A stretch of DNA of 64,000 bases, taken from NCBI GenBank assembly GCA_017617615.1, contig JAFZVV010000007.1, positions 124,001 through 188,000 on the forward strand, in the 5' to 3' direction. A model generated the notes under the pieces. It searched no databases, was not told the DNA's origin, and saw nothing but the letters and a program-made list of their open reading frames with translations. A program made the translations under genes and the position numbers. The DNA is from Prevotella sp. (GTDB lineage Bacteria; Bacteroidota; Bacteroidia; Bacteroidales; Bacteroidaceae). This document shows positions 1 through 8,342 of this stretch, piece by piece (positions within the stretch are counted from its first letter, which is position 1; the number at the start of each line of letters is the position of its first letter).

Positions 1-75
1 CAGCCTTTCATCAAACATCTGGTAAGCGGTTCTCATTTCCTCCATCTCATGGAGTTCGTTCATATTCTCTGACAT
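1..75 (-). CDS. N-terminus of protein downstream of an ECF sigma factor (partial)
   Basis: Only the first 25 codons are inside the window (MSENMNELHEMEEMRTAYQM...), and the gene runs off the left edge. It starts 12 bp after the sigma factor stop on the same strand, so the two are almost certainly co-transcribed. In Bacteroidota a gene in this position is often an anti-sigma factor or a small membrane protein with an acidic, methionine-rich N-terminus; that role is inferred from position only. A second ATG four codons in (61-63) is an alternative start. Confidence 0.6.
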   Translation of the reverse strand, partial: MSENMNELHEMEEMRTAYQMFDERL

Positions 76-87
76 AGCTTTGCGTTT

Positions 88-570
88 TTAATTGTTTGAC
101 ATGGATTTGAGTTGTTCCTTGATGCGGAACAACCTGCTTGTGACCGCAGCAGTAGTGATGCCCACTATGGCTGCAATCTCATCATAACTCATACTCTCCA
201 GCCACAGAAGAATGATGGCGCGGTCGAACAGTTCGAGGCGGTTGATTCTGTCATACAGCATCTTGACCTGACGGCCGACATCACCGGATTCACCCAACAC
301 ATCCTTGTCGATGACCAGCGGGACGGTTGGTACATTCCGCTTCTTTCCGCGTTCCACATTGCAGCAGGTGTTCAGGCTCACGCGCCATATCCACGTCTTG
401 GGACTGCTGTCGCCACGGAACTTGGCAAAACTCTTCCAGAGGTTGACCAACACTTCCTGGAAAAGGTCGTCTACGTCGACAGGGTTGTTCGAGAAAAAGT
501 AGCATACCGTATATATTGTCTTACGGTATTCTCGGACCATTTTGGTGAATTCTAGTTCAATTGCATTCAT
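88..570 (-). CDS. ECF-type RNA polymerase sigma factor (sigma-70 family)
   Basis: 160 aa, the usual ECF length. The N-terminal part has the sigma-70 region 2 pattern (NNPVDVDDLFQEVLVNLWKS, then FRGDSSPKTWIWRVSLNTC, about residues 28-70). The C-terminal part has region 4 with its helix-turn-helix (SMSYDEIAAIVGITTAAVTS, about residues 127-146). It would direct core polymerase to a small regulon, normally under control of a membrane partner; the downstream gene at 1-75 is the candidate. The start is the first ATG that gives a complete region 2. Target genes cannot be read from the sequence. Confidence 0.9.
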   Translation of the reverse strand: MNAIELEFTKMVREYRKTIYTVCYFFSNNPVDVDDLFQEVLVNLWKSFAKFRGDSSPKTWIWRVSLNTCCNVERGKKRNVPTVPLVIDKDVLGESGDVGRQVKMLYDRINRLELFDRAIILLWLESMSYDEIAAIVGITTAAVTSRLFRIKEQLKSMSNN

Positions 571-879
571 CTGTTCGGGATTTTGTTCAAACAGTTAGTA
601 ACCAAAACCATGAATTCCTTTCAAAGAAAATGCAGAAAAAATCACTTTTCCCATTTTTTTTCGTTTGATGATTAAATATGGGGGCATAAACATGTATGCA
701 AATGTAACATATTTTTCGAAGAATCCTCTCCATGGAACACACATTTTTCCAAGAAAAGACTTCCGCTGTATGCATATCGTTGCGAAACGGAATATAAATA
801 TGTATATAAGCAGTGTGACAGGTAATGAAAATTTACCCATCATCAAAGTAACGAAAGAATCAAATGAAATATGACCAAA
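571..879. other. Non-coding AT-rich interval
   Basis: This 309 bp separates the start of the sigma factor gene from the end of the next minus-strand gene. Short open frames on both strands lack family motifs and appear to be chance. Apart from the weak -7 box at 699-706 nothing was recognised, and no convincing terminator hairpin follows the 880-1494 gene. Confidence 0.5.
699..706 (-). promoter_or_regulatory. Possible -7 element for the sigma factor gene
   Basis: On the minus strand this reads TACATTTG, which fits TAnnTTTG. It lies about 130 bp before the sigma factor start. No clear -33 TTG is visible, so support is weak. Confidence 0.3.
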
Positions 880-1494
880 CTAATCCCTAAATCCGAAAAA
901 CCCTTTCAAGCCTACTTTTCCTTTCAGGTCTTCTGGCGTAAACCCAAAATGAGAAGCAGAAGCAAGAGTGACAAGGCGTTCAAGGAATTCATCGTATGAT
1001 AGGTCGAGCCACGCTTCCGGCACTTCCACGCGAATCGTTCCTCCGCCATTGTGACAGCCTTCATTCCATGCCTCATCAAGTTCGGCTTCATACATCCCGT
1101 CATCCTTTTTGTTGAAACAATACCAGGAAGCCCACTCCTCCATACCCTCGATATACCTCCCTTCGTAATGTGGGGCAGAATGCGATTTTGGCGAATAGGT
1201 AGGGTCGCCTTTCTCCGCCCCACATTGATAGACCATGTATTTTTCCACATCCTTGGGAACCCGTTCCATCTTGATTGGTCCCGACTGCCAAATGTGTTTT
1301 CTTGTTCCCTTCAGACGATAGGTGTCGGCTGCTATCTTTTTCAATAGACTTACGAGACGTTCCTTGGTGTATCCTTCAGGCAACTCATATGAATCGTAAG
1401 AAGAGTCACCATTGGCATACACATAATATGTTCCGATAGGCTTGGCGTCACAGGAAACCTTAAATTGGTCTTTTATGGTTTTCATTTCATTCAT
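880..1494 (-). CDS. Hypothetical cytoplasmic protein
   Basis: 204 aa with no signal peptide or membrane segment. The family was not recognised. Visible features are a charged N-terminus (MNEMKTIKDQFKVSCDAKP), a central region rich in aromatic residues (EEWASWYCF) and a glycine patch (CHNGGGTIRVEVPEAW). A consensus promoter lies about 60 bp upstream and the gene stands alone, so it is probably a real single-gene unit. The ATG three codons in (MKTIKDQ) is an equally possible start. Confidence 0.7.
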   Translation of the reverse strand: MNEMKTIKDQFKVSCDAKPIGTYYVYANGDSSYDSYELPEGYTKERLVSLLKKIAADTYRLKGTRKHIWQSGPIKMERVPKDVEKYMVYQCGAEKGDPTYSPKSHSAPHYEGRYIEGMEEWASWYCFNKKDDGMYEAELDEAWNEGCHNGGGTIRVEVPEAWLDLSYDEFLERLVTLASASHFGFTPEDLKGKVGLKGFFGFRD

Positions 1495-1557
1495 TTTTGC
1501 GTGTTATGTATTCAACTCGATTCGTATGAACGCAATACTGGTACTTACAAACAAATG

Positions 1558-1565
1558 CAAAGATA
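1558..1565 (-). promoter_or_regulatory. Promoter of the hypothetical gene at 880-1494
   Basis: Minus-strand TATCTTTG, a perfect TAnnTTTG -7 box. Transcription would start near 1551, leaving a leader of about 57 nt. Confidence 0.6.
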
Positions 1566-1734
1566 ATGAAAGATTTTGGTATTTTTTGAGATATCGAATA
1601 CTTTTTATGACATTCCATTTATATCCCAAAAGTATCTCCATCTCCTACCAATCATTATGGCCTTCATTCGATATCTGGATGAAGTAATTCGTAACATTTT
1701 ATACCGAACGGCTTACAATACCGAGATTTTTATC

Positions 1735-1742
1735 TATATTTG
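1735..1742 (+). promoter_or_regulatory. Promoter of the retropepsin/PDZ gene
   Basis: TATATTTG fits the -7 consensus. The predicted start near 1748 supports translation from the ATG at 1774 rather than from any of the upstream in-frame codons. Confidence 0.6.
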
Positions 1743-1773
1743 TACTTCAATTACTTTAGCACAATCAATCATC

Positions 1774-2994
1774 ATGATGAATACCGTAATTTCAATTTTC
1801 AAGTGGCTGAATGCTAAAAAATCACAGTGTGTATTACTGTCGCTCTTCTGCATGCTCCTTGCATTGAGTGCACATGCACAGAAGAATGACAGCATACCAT
1901 TCCTCTTCCGGGGGCACCTTATCATCCATTCAACAATCAACGACTCCGTAAGATGCAACATCCTATATGACACAGGGGGCGCCGACATGTTCATCGTGGA
2001 TAGCGTATATTTGGCCCACTCTAATTGGAAACCCATCAAATTCGCGACTGCCATGGCAGGTGGCGGTGCCGGAAAGACAAAAGTCAAAGTGATTATTGAC
2101 CCAACAAAAGTTGATATAGGAACCATTGAGGATAACTACAAAATGGTGCCCGTCTTTAAGTTGAGAGATGTTGTCGATTGCCATATTGACGGCCTTTGGG
2201 GCATCAAGAACGTGTCTGACTATCCTTTTGAAATCAATTTCGAGCATTGTTTCCTGAAACAGCACAAACAGGGAATGCCTGACATTGAAGGTTACATGAA
2301 ACTGCCCATTCGGTTTGAGGACAATAAAATCATGCTGCAAGCAGAAACATGCATCGGAGGCACCAACATCAACGGGTGGTTCCTCCTGGACACAGGAGGT
2401 GGTAGCTCCATCATTTACACGGCGCAAACCGTGGCCGATTATCAACTTGAAACACTTCCAGGAAAAAGACATATCGAGGATATTTCTCAGTTCGGTATTG
2501 GAGACAAGAAACAAGAGACACTTGTCAACATGCTTTCCGACAGGATTGTCATAGGCACAGATACGATTTGCAACACCCCTATCACCTATATCCCCGAGGG
2601 GACGGGGGCTTTCGACGACAGGCCATATTTAGGCGTGATTGGCAACGACATCCTCTCCAAATTCAATATCCTCATTGATGTGAAGAACCTTACGCTTTAT
2701 CTTCGTCGTCACAAGGACGAAAAGCCTTTGGAACCAACCTATGACTATTGTTTCCAAAACCGTACTGACATCGGAAAAGGATGGATTGTGCGGTCGCTCA
2801 CCAGAGATGGAGATGCTGCAGGCGCGGGGATGGAACTGGGCGATATCATCACCGCCATCAATGGAAAAAACGTGTCAGAATACTCATGGGAGGAAGAATA
2901 CGACATCGACACCATACCCCGTCAAACCATCGACATCATAGGTGCCGGAGGCAAGACGAAACACATCATTCTCGATGCCAAAAAGCAGTGGTAG
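1774..2994 (+). CDS. Exported retropepsin-like aspartic protease with C-terminal PDZ domain
   Basis: 406 aa from the chosen ATG. Residues 1-36 form a signal peptide ending SAHAQ. Two aspartyl protease motifs follow: YDTGGADMFIVDS (about 65-77) and LDTGGGSSIIYT (about 205-216), so both halves of the active site can come from one chain. Residues about 325-400 form a PDZ domain (GWIVRSLTRDGDAAGAGMEL, GDIITAINGK). The frame stays open 66 codons further upstream, but that part overlaps the promoter and would bury the signal peptide. The protein is expected to act in the periplasm or at the surface; the substrate is unknown. Confidence 0.85.
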   Translation: MMNTVISIFKWLNAKKSQCVLLSLFCMLLALSAHAQKNDSIPFLFRGHLIIHSTINDSVRCNILYDTGGADMFIVDSVYLAHSNWKPIKFATAMAGGGAGKTKVKVIIDPTKVDIGTIEDNYKMVPVFKLRDVVDCHIDGLWGIKNVSDYPFEINFEHCFLKQHKQGMPDIEGYMKLPIRFEDNKIMLQAETCIGGTNINGWFLLDTGGGSSIIYTAQTVADYQLETLPGKRHIEDISQFGIGDKKQETLVNMLSDRIVIGTDTICNTPITYIPEGTGAFDDRPYLGVIGNDILSKFNILIDVKNLTLYLRRHKDEKPLEPTYDYCFQNRTDIGKGWIVRSLTRDGDAAGAGMELGDIITAINGKNVSEYSWEEEYDIDTIPRQTIDIIGAGGKTKHIILDAKKQW

Positions 2995-3016
2995 GTGCTT
3001 ATATAAAACCGCTTCA

Positions 3017-4519
3017 ATGTCTGAACGCCAGTATATAGCGATTGACTTGAAATCGTTCTACGCCTCAGTGGAATGCGTGGAAAGGGGACTCGACCCTTTG
3101 ACCACCAACCTCGTGGTGGCAGATAAGAGCAGGACGGACAAGACCATCTGTCTGGCGGTCTCTCCATCACTGAAGGCGTATGGCATCGGAGGTCGCGCCC
3201 GTCTGTTCGAGGTGGTGCAACGTGTCCGAGAGGTGAACTACGACCGTCGCTACAGGGCAGGTGGACGTCTTTCAGGCAAATCCGTTAGCGATATCGAATT
3301 GAAGGCACATCCCGACTGGGAGGTGGATTATCTTGTTGCTCCACCGCAGATGGCACATTACATGGACGTGAGTGCCAAGGTCTATCAGACCTACTTGAAA
3401 CACCTCGCTCCCGAAGACATCCATGTGTATAGTATCGATGAGGTGTTCTTGGACGTGACAGACTACCTGAAAACTTACAAGATGACGGCACATCAGCTCG
3501 CCATCACAATGATACGCGACGTGCTGCGCACGACGGGAATCACCGCTACAGCAGGCATCGGCACCAATCTCTATCTCTGTAAAGTGGCCATGGACATCGT
3601 GGCGAAGAAAATGCCTGCCGACAAAGACGGTGTCCGCATTGCAGAGTTGGATGAGATGTCCTACCGCCGCCTGCTTTGGAACCACCGGCCGCTGACAAGC
3701 TTCTGGCGCGTCGGCCATGGCATCGCAGAGAAGCTGGCACCCTATGGTATCGATACGATGGGGAAAATCGCCCGGATGTCGTTAAAGAACGAGGAACTAT
3801 TCTACAGGTTGTTCGGTGTGAACGCAGAACTGCTCATCGACCACGCCTGGGGATGGGAGCCTTGCACCATCGCAGAGGTGAAAGCCTACAAGCCAGAGAC
3901 CAATTCTTTCAGCAGCGGCCAGGTGCTGCAAGAGGCATACGACTGGAAGAAAGCCCGTGTGGTGGTGAAGGAAATGGCTGATGCTGCGGCGCTGAATCTC
4001 GTAGCCAAGAGACTGGTCACCGACCAGATGGTGCTCACCATCGGCTATGATGTGGAGAGCCTGACGAATCCAGCCATCCGTTCCAAGTATCATGGTCCTG
4101 TCACGACCGACCATTATGGCAGGCAGGTGCCCAAGCATGCTCATGGAACTGCCAATCTTGAAAGGCGGACTTCATCCTCTGCCATCATCACCAAAGCGGT
4201 TATGGAACTCTACGACCGCATCGCCAACCCAGATTTGCTCGTCAGACGAATCCACCTCACCACCTGTCATGTGGTAGATGAGTTGACGGCCAAGGAAAAA
4301 ACTGCACCTCAGCAGTTGGATTTATTCACCGATTATGAAGAACTGGGAAGGCAGAAGAAAGAGGAGCAGGAAGCGCTCGACAAGGAGAGAAGAATCCAGG
4401 AGGCACGGCTGGCCATCAAGCAACGCTTCGGCAAGAACGCCATCCTAAAGGGTCTGAATTTCGACGAGGGTGCCACTGCTAAGGAGCGCAACGAACAGAT
4501 AGGTGGACACAAGGCGTAG
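3017..4519 (+). CDS. Y-family translesion DNA polymerase (UmuC/UvrX-like)
   Basis: 500 aa. The start at MSERQYIAIDLKSFYASVEC puts the conserved nucleotide-binding motif DLKSFYASVEC at residues 8-18. The catalytic acidic motif YSIDEVFLDVT lies near residue 140, followed by the helix-hairpin region (SFWRVGHGIAEKLAPYGI) and the little-finger domain. The C-terminal 60 residues are charged, and QQLDLF within them resembles a beta-clamp binding motif. It starts 22 bp after the preceding gene. The YolD-like gene that follows makes a polymerase-plus-YolD pair like uvrX-yolD of Bacillus, where YolD is proposed to stand in for UmuD. Expected role: DNA damage bypass. Confidence 0.88.
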   Translation: MSERQYIAIDLKSFYASVECVERGLDPLTTNLVVADKSRTDKTICLAVSPSLKAYGIGGRARLFEVVQRVREVNYDRRYRAGGRLSGKSVSDIELKAHPDWEVDYLVAPPQMAHYMDVSAKVYQTYLKHLAPEDIHVYSIDEVFLDVTDYLKTYKMTAHQLAITMIRDVLRTTGITATAGIGTNLYLCKVAMDIVAKKMPADKDGVRIAELDEMSYRRLLWNHRPLTSFWRVGHGIAEKLAPYGIDTMGKIARMSLKNEELFYRLFGVNAELLIDHAWGWEPCTIAEVKAYKPETNSFSSGQVLQEAYDWKKARVVVKEMADAAALNLVAKRLVTDQMVLTIGYDVESLTNPAIRSKYHGPVTTDHYGRQVPKHAHGTANLERRTSSSAIITKAVMELYDRIANPDLLVRRIHLTTCHVVDELTAKEKTAPQQLDLFTDYEELGRQKKEEQEALDKERRIQEARLAIKQRFGKNAILKGLNFDEGATAKERNEQIGGHKA

Positions 4520-4589
4520 AAAATGAGAATATAACGAAAGGAGAGCAGGCTCAGAAAATCAAATGAAACTGGGCGTGGAAGAATGAAGA

Positions 4590-4991
4590 ATGAATATGGA
4601 AGAATACAACGATATCATCAACCTGCCCCATCATGTATCGAAGAACCATCCTCCGATGCCGATGATGAACCGAGCGGCGCAATTCGCTCCCTTTGCCGCA
4701 TTGACCGGCTATGATGCCGTCATTCAGGAAACTGGACGCTTGACCGACGGCTTCATCGAACTGGATGACTCCAAGAAGGAACAGTTGAACCGCAAGATAG
4801 CCGAACTGATGGAGCAAATCGATGAGCGCCCCATGGTCACCATCATTTTCTTCAAACCAGACGAGCGAAAGGCGGGCGGTACGTATTCCACTGTTTCAGG
4901 AAAACTGAAAAAGGTTGATGAATTCCGGCAACTGTTGGTTTTGGAGGATGAAACGCCCATCCCTTTCAACTGTGTTTTTGACATCCGATAA
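4590..4991 (+). CDS. YolD-like protein, partner of the Y-family polymerase
   Basis: 133 aa. The N-terminus carries the YolD pattern: a proline- and methionine-rich stretch (HHPPMPMMNRAAQFAPFAAL, roughly), then ALTGYDAVIQETGR, then an acidic helix (DDSKKEQLNRKIAEL) and a beta-rich tail. It lies 70 bp after the polymerase stop in the same direction. YolD-like proteins typically sit beside UmuC-type polymerases. The ATG at 4596 (MEEYND) is the more natural start if the two extra residues are not used. Confidence 0.8.
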   Translation: MNMEEYNDIINLPHHVSKNHPPMPMMNRAAQFAPFAALTGYDAVIQETGRLTDGFIELDDSKKEQLNRKIAELMEQIDERPMVTIIFFKPDERKAGGTYSTVSGKLKKVDEFRQLLVLEDETPIPFNCVFDIR

Positions 4992-5494
4992 CAAGACTAC
5001 TGTGATTTGGGCATGTTTTTAAAATAGACCATTAAAATGAATATAGTCTTCACAGGGCATACAACCCTTAAAGGAAACAACAAAGGATATGAAGAAATCC
5101 TAATAAAAGCATTGCCAGAACGGATTTTATGTGTATTTTTGTAGGGAGAATCAGGCAAAAAGGATATTTGTATATCAACAACAAGGTTCACTGTCATGCA
5201 TTGACCCAGCCAGAAACAACGGAGAACATTCTTTTTGATAAGCATTAAGGTCATTCATCGTCGTTGGTCATAATCATAGCCAATGAATCAATGTCATGGT
5301 GATGAAGATAGTTAAGGAGCATCAAATGTACATGCCCAGCATCTTTACAAACGCCTGCGGCAGTAGCTGGACCATTGTAGACACTGAGGACGTGTTGGGC
5401 GTAAACCTGAACATCAAGCCGAAACGGTGATGTTTCTTCATAACAAAGGCACTCATGGTATTTCACGAAAACACACTATAAACATATAAGGCAT
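4992..5494. other. Intergenic interval with one doubtful small ORF
   Basis: About 500 bp between the YolD-like gene and the hydrolase. A plus-strand TATTTTTG at 5134-5141 fits a -7 box, but no plus-strand reading frame follows it closely. The minus strand holds the possible gene listed at 5251-5466. No strong hairpin was found. Confidence 0.4.
5251..5466 (-). CDS. Possible small protein or gene remnant
   Basis: 71 codons (MKYHECLCYEETSPFRLDVQ...). The composition is protein-like, with a C-terminal region LMLLNYLHHHDIDSLAMIM that could be helical. No family was recognised, and neither a promoter nor a neighbour supports it. It may be the end of a decayed gene or a chance frame. Confidence 0.3.
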   Translation of the reverse strand: MKYHECLCYEETSPFRLDVQVYAQHVLSVYNGPATAAGVCKDAGHVHLMLLNYLHHHDIDSLAMIMTNDDE

Positions 5495-6463
5495 ATGAAA
5501 ACAATAAGAATTCTTAAGAAACTGTTTCTGACGGTTGTGATGCTCATTGCAGCAGTTATTGTTGTTACCTTGGGATTTTGGCTCATCGACGGACGCTCAC
5601 CACAGGCTTTCGTCGTTTCCCATGCCCTGCCAAAATCAACAATGGAAGACTATGAGAAGGCCAAGGGCGACATGACAGACAAGAGCACCGTGGAGATACC
5701 CAATGGCGTGGAGTTTCCCCGCGAAGTAATCCAGTACAGGGTCGGCGAAATGCAAGTGTTTGAGGTTGCTGCCGAGGATGACTCAAAACCTATCGTGCTC
5801 TACATCCACGGTGGGGCCTATCTTCACAACTTCACCCCACAGCATTGGAAGGCAATGGTCGAGTGGGCTGAGACGACAGGGTGCGGTATTGTGGCTCCCA
5901 ACTACCCGTTACTTTACCGCCATACCGTCAGAGATGCCTTCCCGCAGATGTTGCAGCTGTATCGGAAACTGCTGGAGCGTTTCCCCGCCAAGCACATCAT
6001 CGTCATGGGTGATTCAGCTGGAGGCGGCTTTAGCCTTGCCCTCACCCAAGAAATACAAAAGACAGACTCCATGGTTTTGCCAGGACGATTGGTACTCATT
6101 TCGCCATGGGTTGACATAACGGGAGGCGATGATGCGATACAGGAGCACGATACCTTCCTCGACAATGAGGTACTGCGGCATGTTGGAGCCGACTGGGCTG
6201 ACGACATCGACACCCATGCCCCAATTGTCTCACCTTTATACGGCAACATGCAGGGATTGCCTCCTACCGACCTCTTTACTGGCACGTGGGAGGTATTCTA
6301 TACGGATATCGTCAAGACCAGTGACAAGATGAAGTCAGCAGGTGTGAATGTTCGATTGCATGTGAAGGAGAAGATGGGACACGTCTATCCGTTATGGCCA
6401 TGTCCGGAAGGAAAAGAAGCCCGTAAAGAGATTGCAGAAATCATCAAAGACCATATTCAATAG
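5495..6463 (+). CDS. Membrane-anchored or exported alpha/beta hydrolase (HSL-type esterase)
   Basis: 322 aa. Residues about 10-32 are one hydrophobic segment (signal anchor or signal peptide). The oxyanion motif YIHGGAYLHN (about 102-111) and the nucleophile elbow MGDSAGGG (about 170-177) are those of the hormone-sensitive-lipase branch. The acid is probably in LFTGTWEVFYTD and the histidine in EKMGHVYPLWP. It would hydrolyse short acyl esters; the natural substrate is unknown. It is not tightly linked to either neighbour. Confidence 0.87.
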   Translation: MKTIRILKKLFLTVVMLIAAVIVVTLGFWLIDGRSPQAFVVSHALPKSTMEDYEKAKGDMTDKSTVEIPNGVEFPREVIQYRVGEMQVFEVAAEDDSKPIVLYIHGGAYLHNFTPQHWKAMVEWAETTGCGIVAPNYPLLYRHTVRDAFPQMLQLYRKLLERFPAKHIIVMGDSAGGGFSLALTQEIQKTDSMVLPGRLVLISPWVDITGGDDAIQEHDTFLDNEVLRHVGADWADDIDTHAPIVSPLYGNMQGLPPTDLFTGTWEVFYTDIVKTSDKMKSAGVNVRLHVKEKMGHVYPLWPCPEGKEARKEIAEIIKDHIQ

Positions 6464-6626
6464 CATAAAACCCATTGAGAATCCCCTCTTGGTGGAATCA
6501 AATTAATACAACACCATGCCCGACAGTCCGTTGACGGCCATCACATTTACCCTATCATTGTTTTCCAACCATACATACAACCATCGCCAACTGAAGTTTT
6601 TTGTCGCAAAATCAATCATGTTTCAC

Positions 6627-6670
6627 CATAAATGATTTTTTATGCGTATCTTTGTAGTCATAAATGATTT
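6627..6670. repeat. 12-bp direct repeat around a promoter (operator-like)
   Basis: CATAAATGATTT occurs at 6627-6638 and again, identically, at 6659-6670. The copies are 32 bp apart, about three helical turns, and flank the -7 box at 6647-6654. Confidence 0.55.
6647..6654 (+). promoter_or_regulatory. Promoter of the coupled small-ORF pair
   Basis: TATCTTTG, a perfect -7 box, with predicted start near 6661 and the first ATG at 6681. Confidence 0.6.
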
Positions 6671-6680
6671 CAAGGAAAAC

Positions 6681-6797
6681 ATGAGTGCTGAAGATGTGGA
6701 GATGGTTGATAAAGAACTTGTCAGACAGTGGATTGAACTGTTGTTTAGATGGGTATATTCAAAATTACCCAAACGATTGGGGGAGGAATTCGAATGA
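6681..6797 (+). CDS. Small coupled ORF (38 aa), function unknown
   Basis: Encodes MSAEDVEMVDKELVRQWIEL... and ends in KRLGEEFE. It is the first ATG after the promoter, and its stop overlaps the next start by ATGA, the usual signature of translational coupling. The peptide is charged and probably helical. It is too short to assign a family. It could be a real small protein, for example an antitoxin-like partner, or a leader ORF that sets expression of the next gene. Confidence 0.5.
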   Translation: MSAEDVEMVDKELVRQWIELLFRWVYSKLPKRLGEEFE

Positions 6798-7132
6798 CAT
6801 TAAGGGAACTCTTACAATCCGTCAACGAAAACGTCTTTCAGGACAATAGCCTATTTCGGCAACTGAAAAACGTGAAACCTGAATATGGTTCCAATATCCG
6901 AATAAAGGTTTACAGGAGAGGTAATACCATAAGCGTTACCAATGTGCATGTCGGTTCTCTGGGAGACATTGTGGCCAGTCCAATAGATAAGGTAGACGAC
7001 CTGCATCTGTCCGGCAACGAGTTGTTGAAGGTGATTCTTGATGCAATGGCCAACAAAGGCTTTACTGAGGCTGATTATGATATGTTCTGGGACGATATGA
7101 TGGATTTGCAAAAGGCAAAGATTATCAGATGA
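6794..7132 (+). CDS. Hypothetical cytoplasmic protein, coupled to the 38-aa ORF
   Basis: 112 aa from the ATG at 6794 (MTLRELLQSVNENVFQDNSL). The frame is open 15 codons further upstream, but the ATGA overlap with the small ORF favours this start. There is no signal peptide or membrane segment. A basic beta-like stretch (IRIKVYRRGNTISVTNVHVG) precedes an acidic helical C-terminus (EADYDMFWDDMMDL). The family was not recognised. Confidence 0.6.
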   Translation: MTLRELLQSVNENVFQDNSLFRQLKNVKPEYGSNIRIKVYRRGNTISVTNVHVGSLGDIVASPIDKVDDLHLSGNELLKVILDAMANKGFTEADYDMFWDDMMDLQKAKIIR

Positions 7133-7146
7133 CAAAATAGTATGTA

Positions 7147-8229
7147 ATGACATTACACACCAACAGACTTTTTTTGAGACCATGGCGAGAAGATGACGCA
7201 GAAACCCTGTTCTTTTACGCCAAGGATCCTGCAGTAGGCCCCATTGCCGGATGGCCGCCCCATAAAAGTGTGGAGGAGAGCCTTGAAATCATCCGTACCG
7301 TGTTCTCTGCCCCTGAAACGTATGCCATCATTTTGAAGAAGACAGCAACCCCCATCGGCTGCATCGGCTTGAAGACGGGAGAAGCAACCGACATGACCGA
7401 CCGTGAAGATGAGTGTGAGCTTGGTTTTTGGTTGGGCGTTCCTTATTGGGCTCAGGGACTGATGACAGAGGCGGCAAAGGAGATGATACGCCATGCCTTT
7501 GAGGATTGCAGGATGAAAAAAGTATGGTGTGGCTATTACGACGGCAATCACCGTTCGAAGCGGGTGCAGGAGAAATGCGGTTTCATCTATCAATGGACTA
7601 CGGACAATGTGGACGTGCCATTGATGCATGAGACACGGAAAGGACATGTCAGTTGCCTTACAGCAGAGGAATGGAAAAACAACATGAAAGAAGTTAGAGT
7701 ATCTCTCATCCCCTTGCAGGAAGATGACCGTGAACAGTTCATATTTGACAACCAGCGGGCATTCAAGTACGGTGCGCAAGAAGAGTTCGGTATGCGTGAT
7801 GAACGTTGTGAAGAAGGCGAAGAGGTTATCTCCCGTGGCACCATTGAGCAGTCGATTGATGGCGAAGATGCCGAAACCTACCGTATTGTCTTGAATGGTA
7901 AAATAGTGGGTGGACTTGTTCTGAACATTGACAAGGATGCACAAAAAGGAGAGTTGGAACTGCTCTTCGTGAATCCCGAGGCTCACAGCAAAGGCATCGG
8001 CCAGGCAGCATGGAAAGCTGTCGAGCGAATGCACCCTGAGATTCATGTATGGGAAACCATCACACCATATTTCGAAAAGCGCAACATCCATTTCTATATC
8101 AACCGCTGCGGATTTCATATCGTGGAGTTTTGGAACAAGCATTTCCACGGTCCGGCCATTCCCGAAGAGGAAGAAGGCAACTGGAGCGAGGACGATGAGA
8201 TGTTCCTCTTCAGGAAAATCATCGATTAG
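7147..8229 (+). CDS. Tandem GNAT-family acetyltransferase (two domains)
   Basis: 360 aa, twice the normal GNAT length. Residues 1-175 form a RimJ/RimL-type domain (LFLRPWREDDAETLF, ELGFWLGVPYWAQGLMTEA, QEKCGFIY). Residues about 178-360 form a second GNAT domain that begins like an independent protein (MKEVRVSLIPLQEDDREQF) and has the acetyl-CoA region LELLFVNPEAHSKGIGQAAW. It looks like a fusion of two adjacent genes. Substrates are unknown. It starts 14 bp after the preceding gene and may share its transcript. Confidence 0.85.
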   Translation: MTLHTNRLFLRPWREDDAETLFFYAKDPAVGPIAGWPPHKSVEESLEIIRTVFSAPETYAIILKKTATPIGCIGLKTGEATDMTDREDECELGFWLGVPYWAQGLMTEAAKEMIRHAFEDCRMKKVWCGYYDGNHRSKRVQEKCGFIYQWTTDNVDVPLMHETRKGHVSCLTAEEWKNNMKEVRVSLIPLQEDDREQFIFDNQRAFKYGAQEEFGMRDERCEEGEEVISRGTIEQSIDGEDAETYRIVLNGKIVGGLVLNIDKDAQKGELELLFVNPEAHSKGIGQAAWKAVERMHPEIHVWETITPYFEKRNIHFYINRCGFHIVEFWNKHFHGPAIPEEEEGNWSEDDEMFLFRKIID

Positions 8230-8342
8230 CCTTTTCCTACAAGTCACGGTATGGTTGACACCTTTACCGAATATACCCCTCAAAACCTCGCCCGTTCTTG
8301 AGTATTGAATATTGTTGAACTATGATAACAAACATTGCGTTT

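Noticed and set aside
5134..5141. TATTTTTG as the promoter of the hydrolase gene
   Set aside because: It lies about 350 bp upstream with no reading frame between; a chance match in AT-rich DNA is likely.
4997..5254. 85-codon minus-strand frame
   Set aside because: It has low complexity, no promoter or family features, and crosses a plus-strand -7-like site.
7153..8283. 376-codon minus-strand frame opposite the double GNAT gene
   Set aside because: It mirrors the coding frame of a convincing gene, has a Cys/His-rich composition and matches no family.
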